A DNA stretch of 34,812 bases, taken from the NCBI GenBank assembly GCA_904501985.1, contig CAJGCT010000014.1:1-34812 (forward strand), read 5' to 3'. Shown piece after piece: positions 23,865 to 31,551 of this stretch. This stretch comes from an uncultured Clostridia bacterium (GTDB taxonomy: Bacteria > Bacillota > Clostridia > Oscillospirales > CAG-272). A program made the position numbers and the translations under genes. Positions within the stretch are counted from its first letter, which is position 1; each line of letters begins with the position of its first letter. The notes under the pieces are model-generated. The model worked only from the letters and a program-made list of their open reading frames with translations, was not told the DNA's origin and searched no databases.

Positions 23865-25139
23865 TCAGTACCCGATAAGTCCGCCGTCCCGAACACGGGT
23901 AACGGTAGGTGCTTCGGATACGCGGCTCATTACTGCATACCGCAGTGCCTCGGGAGCATGGGTTACCTCATGTGGCTCACCTGCGGCATCCTCCGCCATG
24001 TGTTTGTCACACAGAAGCGACTCCATTGAGCTTATAAGCTCATCGCACCCTGCAAATATGTACAGCTTGTCCGATAAACGTTCTCTTAGTGCACGCCAGC
24101 CGGGAATGCGGCGGTTATCGGCTCTGATCAAAGAGGGAACACCCGAAACTCTGCTTATTATCTCAAAACCGCTGTAGCCTGTGTCCTGACGCCTGTTCCA
24201 CAGATCGGGAGAAGCCGCGGCATATGTGATATCATGACCCTTGGCACGCTCCTCCAAGCATATGCGTGACAGCTCCTCGCCTGCCCTCGTAAGCGTAAGC
24301 CCCGACATACAGAACTCGCGAGTCACATACATGATTCCACCCGAAAGCGCGCATATAAGCAGAGCAAATCGGTCAAAACCGTAGTCAAACGCGGCAAAGT
24401 AGCGTCCGCCCTCAATGAAGCAGGGCTTTATGACATGGCGTTCACGTGAGAATTCCGGGAAAAACTGTCCCTCGAAAAGATCCCATCTTCCGTCAAGCCA
24501 TGCGGCACGGAGCTTTTCCGGCAGACTCTCAAGGTTGTGCACATATTCGGGGTCGCGCTCGGTGAGCACCTTGTTGTCCCATACAGAGGCTCGGATGAAT
24601 TTGTAATCCTCAGGCCGCTCACCCTCGCGAAAATCCCTGTCAATGAACAACCGCTTTACCCAAGCGTGTCCCACTCCTCCGGGATTACAGGTAAGATACA
24701 TCCGCCTCGGATATTTTCCCACTCCGCGCAAGCACCCTTTGAGCGCGCCGAAAGCGTATTCAGTAAGCTGTGTAGCCTCATCTATAGCTATAATATCGTA
24801 TTCCTGTCCCTGATAGCGAAGAGTGTCACTTTCACAGGAAAGATACCCAAGATCGATTCTGCTTCCGTTTTTAAAACGGAATATGTGCTCACCTGCCGAG
24901 TAGGAAACACTCCTGCCCAGCTCACTAAGGAGCGGTGTAACGTGATTCTGCGAAAGCTCAAATAACGTGCGTCTTATTATGAGACAATGGATTCCGGGAT
25001 AACGCAGGCAGAGAAGTATAAGCTTTCGCCTGAGCGCCCAGCTCTTACCGCCGCCGCGTGATCCGCCGTAAGCAGTGAAACGGGCGGTAGAACGGAAAAA
25101 TTCCGCTTGTTTTTCGTTAGGTTTTCCGTGAAGATGCAA
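23865..25139 (-). CDS. Terminase large subunit
   Basis: The DNA-packaging motor, 424 residues. Walker A is GGSRGGGKS (25-33), Walker B DIIAIDEAT (115-123), and the coupling motif YLTCNPGG is at about 148-155. The nuclease domain begins with the conserved Asp of FAAFDYGFDRFALL and continues to the LLCDKHM region. The start is TTG at 25139 with AGGAGG seven bases upstream, overlapping the end of the small-subunit gene. All motor and nuclease motifs appear intact, so the gene does not look decayed. The length is slightly shorter than many P22-type enzymes (around 500). Confidence 0.93.
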   Translation of the reverse strand: MHLHGKPNEKQAEFFRSTARFTAYGGSRGGGKSWALRRKLILLCLRYPGIHCLIIRRTLFELSQNHVTPLLSELGRSVSYSAGEHIFRFKNGSRIDLGYLSCESDTLRYQGQEYDIIAIDEATQLTEYAFGALKGCLRGVGKYPRRMYLTCNPGGVGHAWVKRLFIDRDFREGERPEDYKFIRASVWDNKVLTERDPEYVHNLESLPEKLRAAWLDGRWDLFEGQFFPEFSRERHVIKPCFIEGGRYFAAFDYGFDRFALLICALSGGIMYVTREFCMSGLTLTRAGEELSRICLEERAKGHDITYAAASPDLWNRRQDTGYSGFEIISRVSGVPSLIRADNRRIPGWRALRERLSDKLYIFAGCDELISSMESLLCDKHMAEDAAGEPHEVTHAPEALRYAVMSRVSEAPTVTRVRDGGLIGY

Positions 25140-25150
25140 AAAACAACCTC

Positions 25151-25480
25151 CTAAATGCCGTCAGCCAGCATATCGTGATCGCATATGATCTCGTCCTCAG
25201 CCGCGGCGTTCCAAAAGCCGTATTGGCGGAGATACATACCAACAAGGGAAGCGGTAGCTCCGGAATTCAGTGCCGCATCTTCGAAATAAGCACCGGCACT
25301 CTCGAATTCCGAAGGAAATGCCTTCTTATATGAAAGAAACTCGCCAACCGAGATTCCTGCAAACCGGCAGAACCCTGCCACATTGGCAAAAATAGGCTTT
25401 TTTGAATCTGCGGCTTTGCAGTCGTCAATATACGAGCGTATCATAGATAAAAGCTTTTTTCCGCCGCTTATTTTCGGCAT
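25151..25480 (-). CDS. Terminase small subunit-like DNA-packaging protein
   Basis: A 109-residue helical protein (GGKKLLSMIRSYIDDCKAADSKKP, FCRFAGISVGEFLSYKKAFPSEF, AALNSGATASLVGMYLRQYGFWN) with the composition and helix-turn-helix-like N-terminus of gp3-type small terminases. These bind the packaging initiation site. Its stop codon sits at the ribosome site of the large subunit gene, as expected for a coupled pair. It is the first gene of the cluster on the minus strand. The 216 bases beyond it, shared with the foldase gene, must contain the cluster promoter, which I cannot identify with confidence. Confidence 0.82.
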   Translation of the reverse strand: MPKISGGKKLLSMIRSYIDDCKAADSKKPIFANVAGFCRFAGISVGEFLSYKKAFPSEFESAGAYFEDAALNSGATASLVGMYLRQYGFWNAAAEDEIICDHDMLADGI

Positions 25481-25696
25481 ACCATCATCCCCTCTTTGAA
25501 TGTTGATCCCATTTTATCACCGATATAACACCGCGGCACACCGCAGCATACCAAATATGAGCATAGCTTTTATAAAGTTTCATGCGAATTTTTCGGCGAA
25601 ATTAGCCGTTCTTCACACTACTGTCACATTTGTGCGATATAATATCGTAAAACGCAGATTTGGTCTGCTTAGTTTGTGAAATGAGGATGGTTTGTT

Positions 25697-26680
25697 ATGA
25701 AAAAAGCCTTAATATCCGCTGTTATGCTTTTAGCTGTGTGTACTTCTGTAATTTCCTGCGGATCTCAAAAAAATCCTCTCCAGCCAACAGCACAGGATAA
25801 AAAGATAGTTATGCGTGTGGGCGGAGAGAATGTGGAATATCAGGAATTTCGTTATTTCTTTCTGAACAACAAAAGAGACAGCTTCGGTGCAGATGCGGTT
25901 TTGTCTGATGAGGAGCTTAACGAGGTGATCTCCCTTACAGAGGAAAACTCACGTCAGCGTCATGCGCTCATCAAGATGGCTGAAAAATACGGCGGAAAGC
26001 TTACACGAAGTGAGAAAAAAGCCGCTGAGGAATATATTGAGCAAAGTATCGCCGGCTTCGGAAGTGATGAGGCTTATCTTATCGCCCTTGACGAACAGTA
26101 TCTTACCGACCATCTTTTCCGTGAGATGACTAAGGAAGCAGGACTTGCCTATACAGTTCTTGACAAGATGAAAGAGGCAGGAGCAATAATTGAAAACGGA
26201 GCGGATTTCGATAAGGTGCTTGAGAGCGATGAGATTATCTGTATTAAAGAGATATATTTAACCTATAATTCCGAAGAGACAAAAGAGATAGTAAGAAATC
26301 GCGCCGAAGAGGTACTTTCAAAGCTTATGTCCGGTGCCGAGTTTGAGGATATGATGCGTGAATACAGCGATTACAACGAGGCTGAGCTTCCGCCGGAGCA
26401 CGGATACTACACCATGAAATTCGATGCGCTTGATGCGGTGTATGACGCCGCAATAAATCTTGCCGCTGATGAGCACAGCTATGTTGTGGAATCGGAATAC
26501 GGATTTCATATCGTGAAGCGGTGTGAGAAGGACACGGAATATATGGAAACAATACGTGACGAGATATACGAAAACTATACCTATGCCAAATTCAGCGAGG
26601 AGTTTGAGGCGGTTGTAGACTCTATGGATATAGTCTATACGGAATACGGTGCAAGCCTTGATCTTGCGGCGTTGTCGTGA
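25697..26680 (+). CDS. PrsA-like peptidyl-prolyl isomerase lipoprotein
   Basis: An extracellular foldase of 327 residues anchored by a lipoprotein signal (MKKALISAVMLLAVCTSVISC, Cys21). A SurA/PrsA-like N-terminal helical region (about 40-150) is followed by a parvulin rotamase domain. In the latter, the signature elements ADFDKV, MMREYSDYNEAELPPEHGYY, and VVESEYGFHIVKRCE are visible. Such proteins help fold secreted proteins at the membrane-wall interface. It is transcribed away from the phage-like cluster and ends before the split tRNA. It looks like a normal chromosomal gene. Confidence 0.88.
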   Translation: MKKALISAVMLLAVCTSVISCGSQKNPLQPTAQDKKIVMRVGGENVEYQEFRYFFLNNKRDSFGADAVLSDEELNEVISLTEENSRQRHALIKMAEKYGGKLTRSEKKAAEEYIEQSIAGFGSDEAYLIALDEQYLTDHLFREMTKEAGLAYTVLDKMKEAGAIIENGADFDKVLESDEIICIKEIYLTYNSEETKEIVRNRAEEVLSKLMSGAEFEDMMREYSDYNEAELPPEHGYYTMKFDALDAVYDAAINLAADEHSYVVESEYGFHIVKRCEKDTEYMETIRDEIYENYTYAKFSEEFEAVVDSMDIVYTEYGASLDLAALS

Positions 26681-26721
26681 TGAATGATATTGCCGTAAAG
26701 TTCAGCCTGCGCAAAACAAAC

Positions 26722-26756
26722 AAGAGGTTTTCGCAAAAAAAATGCGAAAACCTCTT
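26722..26756. terminator. Hairpin after the PrsA-like gene
   Basis: AAGAGGTTTTCGCA and TGCGAAAACCTCTT form a perfect 14-bp stem around seven A. No T-run follows on the plus strand, because the stem's last bases double as the start of the TTGACA box of the next promoter. Its strength as a terminator is therefore uncertain. Confidence 0.7.
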
Positions 26757-26783
26757 GACAAAATACCGCAGATGTGGTATTAT
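26755..26783 (+). promoter_or_regulatory. Promoter of the (split) tRNA-Leu gene
   Basis: TTGACA (26755-26760) and TATTAT (26778-26783) have exactly 17 bases between them and lie 27 bases before the first tRNA half. After integration, this host promoter can read into the element: first the 5' tRNA half and the 110-bp repeat, then the complete tRNA-Leu. I see no other good promoter directly before the complete copy. Confidence 0.85.
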
Positions 26784-26810
26784 ATATGAGTGCTCGCAAA
26801 GAGCATATAC

Positions 26811-26849
26811 GCGGGTATGGCGGAATTGGCAGACGCGCTAGATTCAGGT
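26811..26849 (+). pseudogene. 5' half of a host tRNA-Leu(CAG) gene, split by integration
   Basis: The 39 bases start GCGGGTATGGCGGAATTGGC and end with the anticodon loop core GATTCAGGT, matching the 5' half of the complete tRNA at 27040 except for one base (C instead of A before TAGATTC). After the core the sequence changes to the 110-bp repeat and no 3' half follows. Joined to 34692-34739 it gives 87 nt with a perfect anticodon stem CTAGA/TCTAG. The half alone cannot make a tRNA. Confidence 0.92.
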
Positions 26850-26951
26850 TTTTACACCATTTTTGACGAGTTCCCGAACCGCCGAAATATCCCGAAAAGA
26901 CTGGCATTCTCAGCAGAAAAGCGGTGTGCGGTTGGCACGTAAGATTCAGGT
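26842..26951. repeat. Left 110-bp direct repeat (attL region)
   Basis: The 110 bases from ATTCAGGT at 26842 to GATTCAGGT ending 26951 are identical to 34582-34691 by eye. The repeat is bounded on each side by the attachment core. The first core belongs to the host tRNA half. I do not recognise the 92 bases between the cores; on the plus strand a short open frame runs through them to a TAA at 26940-26942. Confidence 0.92.
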
Positions 26952-27039
26952 ATTCATTCTAAGAGTGAAAAATACTGGGTTTTAGGTACAACTACGGAGG
27001 TGTTACCTCTCCGTCAGTAAAAATAAGGTAAACCTATAT

Positions 27040-27126
27040 GCGGGTATGGCGGAATTGGCAGACGCGATAGATTCAGGTTCTATTGGTCGCAAGGCTGTGC
27101 AGGTTCAAGTCCTGTTACCCGCACCA
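27040..27126 (+). tRNA. tRNA-Leu(CAG), complete copy carried by the element
   Basis: An 87-nt class II tRNA including the encoded CCA. The acceptor stem is GCGGGTA/TACCCGC, the anticodon stem ATAGA/TCTAT encloses TTCAGGT (anticodon CAG), a long variable arm follows, and the T-arm is GCAGG-TTCAAGT-CCTGT. It differs from the split host copy in the variable arm, T-stem and anticodon stem closing pairs, so it is not a simple duplication. It sits between the left repeat and the integrase. It can replace the function of the split gene. Confidence 0.96.
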
Positions 27127-27128
27127 CC

Positions 27129-27169
27129 GACCTTGTAAGCTATTACAGTTTACAAGGTCTTTTCTTTTT
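27129..27169 (+). terminator. Terminator after the element's tRNA-Leu
   Basis: GACCTTGTAA (27129-27138) pairs with TTACAAGGTC (27150-27159), followed by TTTTCTTTTTC. It separates the tRNA transcript from the integrase gene. Confidence 0.85.
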
Positions 27170-27264
27170 CCATAATAAAGGCTTAGATTTCATTCGTAGG
27201 ATTTCAAAACTCATTTGAGGTAGTCCGACGAGTGAAATTTTTTTATGAAAGGAAGTAATTTATT

Positions 27265-28218
27265 ATGGCAAAAATCAAAATGCAACCCTTAGACGCTGAA
27301 ACCGTAACATTAGAAGAATGCTTTGCCGACTATATGGCAAAATGCAGAGCTAGAAACCTATCCGACAAAACGCTTGAAATTTACGAGGTTAGATTCTCAG
27401 TATTTCAAAAGCACCTTAACGGCAAGGAACTGAAACCGTCTGAGATTGACCAAGACGTTATTGACGGCTTTATCCTCTACCTACAAAAGAGAGGGTGTAA
27501 CGATATAACCGTCCAGTCCTACATAAGGGATATAAGAGCATTTTTCTACTACCTTATGAATAACGGCTTTACTCCCGAATACAAAATCAAACTGCCTAAG
27601 GCTGATAAAAAAATCAAGGAAACCTATACCGATGAAGAACTGAAAAAGCTGTTGAAAAAGCCTAACCTTAAACGCTGTGAGTTCAACGAGTACAAAACGT
27701 GGGTATTCTCCAATTACTTACTTGCTACTGGCAACCGTATATCCACCGTTTTGAATCTTCAAATTAGGGACTTGGATTTTGACAACAACGTTATCCAGCT
27801 TAACAAAATGAAGAACCGCAAGGCTCAAATCGTACCTATGGCTTCATCGTTGGCGGTAATACTGAAAGAATACCTTACCTACCGCAAGGGAGAGCTTGAC
27901 GATTATGTTTTCTGTAATTCCTACGGAGGACAAGGGGAAATCCGTTCCTATCAGGAAATGTTGGCTAAGTATAACAAGGCTAGAGGGGTAAGCAAAACCT
28001 CAGCCCACCTTTACCGTCATACATTCGCTAAACGTTGGATTCTCAACGGTGGGGACATCTTTAGACTTCAAAAACTGCTCGGTCATAGTGATTTAACTGT
28101 GGTAAAAGAGTATGTAAATATGTTCAGTAGTGATTTGTCTAAGGATTATAGTGATTATAACCCTCTCGACACCTTAGGAACTGTAAGAAACCAAGCAAAA
28201 GTAGGCTTTAATAACTGA
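27265..28218 (+). CDS. Tyrosine recombinase / integrase
   Basis: A 317-residue site-specific recombinase that most likely integrates and excises this element at the tRNA-Leu anticodon core. The N-terminal core-binding (SAM-like) domain is at about 14-110, and the catalytic domain at about 120-290. Catalytic residues seen are R158 (LLATGNRISTVLNL), a Lys in KMKNRKAQ (181-186), H248-x2-R251 (HLYRHTFAKRW), H274 (LLGHSDLTVV) and the nucleophile Y283. All are intact. The start has an AGGAAG site about ten bases upstream. It is preceded by the tRNA terminator, so it needs its own promoter, possibly within 27170-27250. Confidence 0.95.
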   Translation: MAKIKMQPLDAETVTLEECFADYMAKCRARNLSDKTLEIYEVRFSVFQKHLNGKELKPSEIDQDVIDGFILYLQKRGCNDITVQSYIRDIRAFFYYLMNNGFTPEYKIKLPKADKKIKETYTDEELKKLLKKPNLKRCEFNEYKTWVFSNYLLATGNRISTVLNLQIRDLDFDNNVIQLNKMKNRKAQIVPMASSLAVILKEYLTYRKGELDDYVFCNSYGGQGEIRSYQEMLAKYNKARGVSKTSAHLYRHTFAKRWILNGGDIFRLQKLLGHSDLTVVKEYVNMFSSDLSKDYSDYNPLDTLGTVRNQAKVGFNN

Positions 28219-28231
28219 GGGAGGTTTAGCT

Positions 28232-28573
28232 GTGAAAGAGTATAAAAACAAGGATTCTCCCGATATAGGCTACACCGTAGCCGTATATATTGCTATGAGT
28301 GGAGAACAAGCAATAAGGCAAGGCTGTCGGCAATGCCTATCCCCTCAGTTCCCCGATAGTAAACGTGTTTACGGTCTGCTGAGGGAAATAGACGGTAATT
28401 TATGTATTTCTAAGCGTATCGGGTGGAAAACAGTTATATGCCTAGAAAAGCGAAAATTTGACACCGTTTTACGTTTTCTCTATCCGTCAGGCATTCCTAA
28501 GGGGTGGAACTATAAAGCACTTCTAAGGCTGATAGACGGTAGGCTAGTATGGATAATAGGCTTTGATAACTGA
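28232..28573 (+). CDS. Hypothetical protein after the integrase
   Basis: A 113-residue protein starting at GTG 28232 with GAGGGAGG seven bases upstream, 13 bp after the integrase stop, so probably co-transcribed with it. It is basic, has four Cys (GCRQCL and others) and two parallel segments (LLREIDGNLCISKRIGWKTV and LLRLIDGRLVWIIGFDN) that suggest a small duplicated fold. I do not recognise it. An excisionase or integration-helper role is possible from position only. Confidence 0.65.
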   Translation: MKEYKNKDSPDIGYTVAVYIAMSGEQAIRQGCRQCLSPQFPDSKRVYGLLREIDGNLCISKRIGWKTVICLEKRKFDTVLRFLYPSGIPKGWNYKALLRLIDGRLVWIIGFDN

Positions 28574-28652
28574 GTATCAGCCTATAAGGTGTAACGGCGA
28601 TACGGCGATAAAATCTTGAAAGTTATAGATTTTTTACCGCTAAGAATAATCT

Positions 28653-28859
28653 AATACATATACGTTGACTCCGCTACGCTCCGTCAACTGTATATGTATT
28701 AAAAGGTTGAGGGGACTTCGCTTACGCTCGTCCCCAAAATATAAGTATTTTACTGTAACGGATATACGGAGATACTTTTTGAAATTTATTCAATTTATTA
28801 TAGGGAAAGAGTATAACGGTTGGGGTGATTTTTCGGCAACGTCCGAAAAATTATCCCTA
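28653..28859. repeat. Three consecutive large hairpins
   Basis: Hairpin 1: AATACATATACGTTGAC (28653-28669) pairs with 28683-28700 apart from one bulged T. Hairpin 2: GGGGAC/GTCCCC (28711-28735). Hairpin 3: ATTTTTCGG/CCGAAAAAT (28828-28851) nested within TAGGGA/TCCCTA (28801-28859). Loops 1 and 2 share the pattern CGCT(T)ACGCTC. They fill the 319-base stretch between two genes. The first could terminate the integrase transcript; as a set they could also be replication or transfer-origin structures. Confidence 0.8.
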
Positions 28860-28892
28860 GTATTAGACTCTTGAAAGGAAAGGTAATAAGAT

Positions 28893-29171
28893 ATGACTAC
28901 CCTTGAAAATTTATATTATGGGAATATTCAACCTAATGAAAGAACAGCTAGGAATATAGATAGGCTAAGACACCTTGAAAAGCTATCCAGTAGGAATGAG
29001 GAAGAACTATTATCTACCCTAACGGATAAGCAAAAAGAAACCTTTGAAAAGTATAAAGATTGTAACAATGAACTGCTAGGGGTTACTGAGGTTAACGCTT
29101 TTGTAGAGGGTTTTACTCTTGCTATGAAAATTATGGTAGAAGTAGGTAACGTTAATTATGATACAGAATAA
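28893..29171 (+). CDS. DUF6809 family small protein
   Basis: A 92-residue helical protein with the opening LENLYYGNIQPNE and the ending NAFVEGFTLAMKIMVEV that characterise DUF6809 proteins, small proteins frequent on clostridial mobile elements. The middle is coiled and charged (EELLSTLTDKQKETFEKYKDCNNELL). The start follows GAAAGGAAAGG about ten bases upstream. Its role is unknown. It lies between the two hairpin clusters. Confidence 0.85.
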   Translation: MTTLENLYYGNIQPNERTARNIDRLRHLEKLSSRNEEELLSTLTDKQKETFEKYKDCNNELLGVTEVNAFVEGFTLAMKIMVEVGNVNYDTE

Positions 29172-29189
29172 ATTATACATAAAAAATGT

Positions 29190-29279
29190 GGGAGCATTTT
29201 GCTAGGCTTTGCCTATGCAAAATACTCCCTTTCGTTGCTATGGCGTAAGCCATAGTCAACATACTCCTTTGAGCGTATG
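29190..29279. repeat. Second cluster of three hairpins
   Basis: Hairpin 4: GGGAG-c-ATTTTGC / GCAAAAT-a-CTCCC (29190-29229) with an inner TAGGC/GCCTA. Hairpin 5: GTTG-CTATGGC / GCCATAG-TCAAC with loop GTAA (29234-29260). Hairpin 6: CATAC/GTATG (29260-29279). They directly follow the DUF6809 stop. The lack of T-runs and the repetition of the arrangement argue against simple terminators. Confidence 0.75.
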
Positions 29280-29341
29280 AGATTATTTGTTTATAGAAAA
29301 ATTATGTTTTTTGAAAAGTTACCGCCGTACCGCCGTAGAGT

Positions 29342-30046
29342 TTAGAAAGCTGGCTGATTATAAATGTTTTCGATTAACTCAATATCAACAATATGTCTTG
29401 ACAGCTTTACAAGGTCTCGACCATCTATTTTACCGTCTTTGTTGACGTCTGCACCTTCCCCGATTTCCGTTTCCAAACCAATAAGATAACGAGAAAGCAT
29501 AACAACGTCAGCACCAGTAATAGACAAATCACTATCCACGTCTCCGCAGACGTAGAGAAACGTAGTGACAGAACCCTGTCCCACCTCCATTTCTACGAGT
29601 TCGCCATTTTCATCGCATATATTACTTGCATCAAAATCAAGTGTAATTTCGTGTGTATTAACCGTAGCAGTTTCGAGAACCTTAAAAGTCAATACAAATA
29701 GTTCCTCACCTGAGGTAGTTGTATAATTTACAGGACTATACCAAATAAATTTTGGCTCAGTAGCGTTTTCGTTGTAAAGGAAAGTGCCCTCTTCAATATT
29801 ACACTCCACAGATTGCAGTTCTAATACTGAGTGGTCGAATTGTGGACTAAACACCAAACAAGCATAGTCTTCAACCATATTGGAATAAACTTTGATTTCA
29901 GCGGTATCTCCTATTTTACACGTTTCATAGGAAAGGTAAATAGCTGTATCACCTTCAGCAAGAGCACTTGCGGAAATACCCATAGAGAGCATGCACGTTG
30001 TTACAAGGCATACCGCCATAATAAGGGATAAGATTTTTTTCTTCAT
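29342..30046 (-). CDS. Secreted cohesin-dockerin protein
   Basis: A 234-residue exported protein. Residues 1-30 are a signal peptide (ending SASALA). Residues about 33-165 resemble a cohesin domain: KIGDTAEIKVYSNMVEDYACLVF, FDHSVLELQSV, GEELFVLTFKVLETA. Residues 168-225 are a type I dockerin with two calcium-binding segments: GDVDSDLSITGADVVMLSRYL and ADVNKDGKIDGRDLVKLSR. Cohesin-dockerin pairs build cellulosome-like surface complexes, so this may be an adaptor docking onto the host's or a neighbour's scaffold. It overlaps the XRE gene by ATGA. Finding it on an integrative element is unusual. Confidence 0.85.
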   Translation of the reverse strand: MKKKILSLIMAVCLVTTCMLSMGISASALAEGDTAIYLSYETCKIGDTAEIKVYSNMVEDYACLVFSPQFDHSVLELQSVECNIEEGTFLYNENATEPKFIWYSPVNYTTTSGEELFVLTFKVLETATVNTHEITLDFDASNICDENGELVEMEVGQGSVTTFLYVCGDVDSDLSITGADVVMLSRYLIGLETEIGEGADVNKDGKIDGRDLVKLSRHIVDIELIENIYNQPAF

Positions 30047-30360
30047 AGCTTATGTATTCCTTTCAGTTCTTTTTTGCTTTCCATAAACAAATTTATCATC
30101 TCATATACGGCGGCAGCTTCTCGGTCTGTTAGCTCTGATATATCAACATACCGTTTCCCCTCAATACAAAGTAGATAATCGGTAGTTACCCCATATAGGA
30201 CAGCTAACCTAATCAAAATGTCATAGGACGGTTGACGTATATCAGTTTCATAGGCACTTATAACGGCTCTTGTTACTCCTACATACTGAGCCACTTGTGC
30301 TTGTGTAAGATTCTTACTTGTGCGAAGTTCTTTAAGGCGTACAGATAGACAAATAACCAT
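30043..30360 (-). CDS. XRE-family transcriptional repressor
   Basis: The start is ATG 30360, eight bases after GAGG, giving 105 residues (MVICLSVRLKELRTSKNLT...); GTG 30369 and ATG 30366 are less well spaced. The helix-turn-helix is LTQAQVAQYVGVTRAVISAYETDIRQPSYDILIRLA. The C-terminal 35 residues (LTDREAAAVYEMINLFMESK) look like a dimerisation helix. It is the first gene of a two-gene unit and overlaps the cohesin-dockerin gene by four bases. It is divergent from the lipoprotein gene, so it could control both directions through the palindrome at 30395. Confidence 0.9.
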   Translation of the reverse strand: MVICLSVRLKELRTSKNLTQAQVAQYVGVTRAVISAYETDIRQPSYDILIRLAVLYGVTTDYLLCIEGKRYVDISELTDREAAAVYEMINLFMESKKELKGIHKL

Positions 30361-30394
30361 AAACATCACCTCTATAATATGATAACAAAATTAG

Positions 30395-30411
30395 TGTTTC
30401 TTATTGAAACA
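30395..30411. promoter_or_regulatory. Candidate operator for the XRE repressor
   Basis: TGTTTCTTATTGAAACA is a perfect 6-bp inverted repeat with a five-base centre, 35 bases upstream of the repressor start, in the divergent region. A related GTGTTTaagAAACAC lies at 33147-33161 in front of the last element gene. Binding is inference. Confidence 0.5.
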
Positions 30412-30487
30412 TAGAGGCTCTTTATAGTTGCATTTGACATATTCTTAAAAAGTGGTTGCAAAACCAGTACAAAAATGTTGCTGATAG

Positions 30488-30516
30488 TTGCTTTATTCAC
30501 GATTTTGTGATATAAT
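30488..30516 (+). promoter_or_regulatory. Promoter of the element lipoprotein gene
   Basis: TTGCTT at 30488-30493 and TATAAT at 30511-30516 have a 17-base spacer and an extended TG just before the -10 box. It is 71 bases before the lipoprotein start codon. Confidence 0.75.
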
Positions 30517-30586
30517 GTAACGTGAATAATTAGTTGTTTCGGCGGTAACGATTCAACTTGTCCCCAAGGAGGAGGTAAAAAAATTT

Positions 30587-31165
30587 ATGACTACAAATCA
30601 CCCTATCTCAATAAGAATACTCAGTTTGTTTACTATAATTATACTATTGTTTGGACTCGTTGGCTGTAATTCTAATGTTAATAACGGTCAAAACGGTGGC
30701 GAAAGTACAAACAATGAGGTAAATAATACTACTCCACCAGAGAATAATGAAAATTCGGTAAATGCACCAAGCTATCAATGGTGGGAAGAATCCAGTACCC
30801 TATTTACTTGCGATGATGAAAACGGTACAAGGAATTTACACGTATTTGTAGCTAATACCACTGACGGAATTTCAATAGCCTTTTCTTGCTCTGGTGACGG
30901 CTACGATTGGTCTATGTTTACAACTCATAATACTGAGGTTGAATACCTAGAGAAGAACGGCGAAAAATTGTATTCATATACTGGCTCTATATATGACGTT
31001 TACGAGGACGGAAAAGTTGTAGCTAGTGGAATTGAACCTAGCGACAATATCAACGTTATCTATAATGCGACAACAAAGACTATTACTGTAACTTCATTAC
31101 TTGAACTGATGAACGGCGAGAGTCCCTACCCAGTTATGTGTTCGGGAACTTATTCCCCCTCTTGA
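30587..31165 (+). CDS. Element-borne lipoprotein of unknown function
   Basis: A 192-residue protein with a lipoprotein signal (RILSLFTIIILLFGLVGC, lipidated Cys at about residue 27). An Asn/Glu/Ser-rich linker (about 28-60) is followed by a compact beta-rich domain with YQWWEESSTLFTCDD, SCSGDGYDWSMFTT and VMCSGTY, containing three Cys. I do not recognise the domain. The ribosome site AAGGAGGAGG is very strong. It is a separate unit, divergent from the repressor, and probably surface cargo like the cohesin-dockerin protein. Confidence 0.78.
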   Translation: MTTNHPISIRILSLFTIIILLFGLVGCNSNVNNGQNGGESTNNEVNNTTPPENNENSVNAPSYQWWEESSTLFTCDDENGTRNLHVFVANTTDGISIAFSCSGDGYDWSMFTTHNTEVEYLEKNGEKLYSYTGSIYDVYEDGKVVASGIEPSDNINVIYNATTKTITVTSLLELMNGESPYPVMCSGTYSPS

Positions 31166-31551
31166 TAGACACCCTCTCCGCTGTCCCTTTTGCTCTCAGC
31201 GTTGTTTTTAAGGCTTACCCCACCTTACGTATGAAATCGGTAAAACGTGCGGAAAACACCTTAAAATTGCCCGAAAACGGCTAACAACTTAGAAACAGCA
31301 AAAAATCTACCTCTTGCACAAGAAAACTTAAATGGCACTACCGATTATTTAGTCGATAGTGCCAATTTTTTTGACTTTTAAGCTCTTTTTCGTTGCGGAT
31401 TTGTTTCTTACAGTTGCAAAAGTTGAGGTTTTTTCAAGATTTTCTTGTAAAAATGCCTTATGGGTTTTCAGCTTTCCCCTTTATTTATATTGCAGACGTT
31501 CAAAAGACACTTGTACGGCTGACATTATAAATATTTTAGGAGGTACTCAAA
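31166..31551. other. 386-base intergenic region
   Basis: It contains the terminator at 31334 and no convincing gene. A 73-codon frame across 31359-31580 starts inside the terminator and overlaps the next gene; it has no supporting ribosome site. No clear promoter was found for the ATPase gene, although TATAAA lies at about 31527. Confidence 0.5.
31334..31372 (+). terminator. Terminator after the lipoprotein gene
   Basis: GGCACTA and TAGTGCC (31334-31340 and 31357-31363) with additional CGA/TCG pairing inside form the stem, followed by AATTTTTTT. It is 170 bases after the lipoprotein stop. Confidence 0.8.

Noticed and set aside
26635..26907. Minus-strand frame spanning the PrsA-like end and the tRNA half
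   Set aside because: It crosses the hairpin, tRNA promoter, tRNA half and 110-bp repeat, so it cannot be a conserved gene.
28665..28874. 69-codon frame between the hypothetical gene and DUF6809
   Set aside because: It runs through three strong hairpins, starts inside the first, and lacks a ribosome site.
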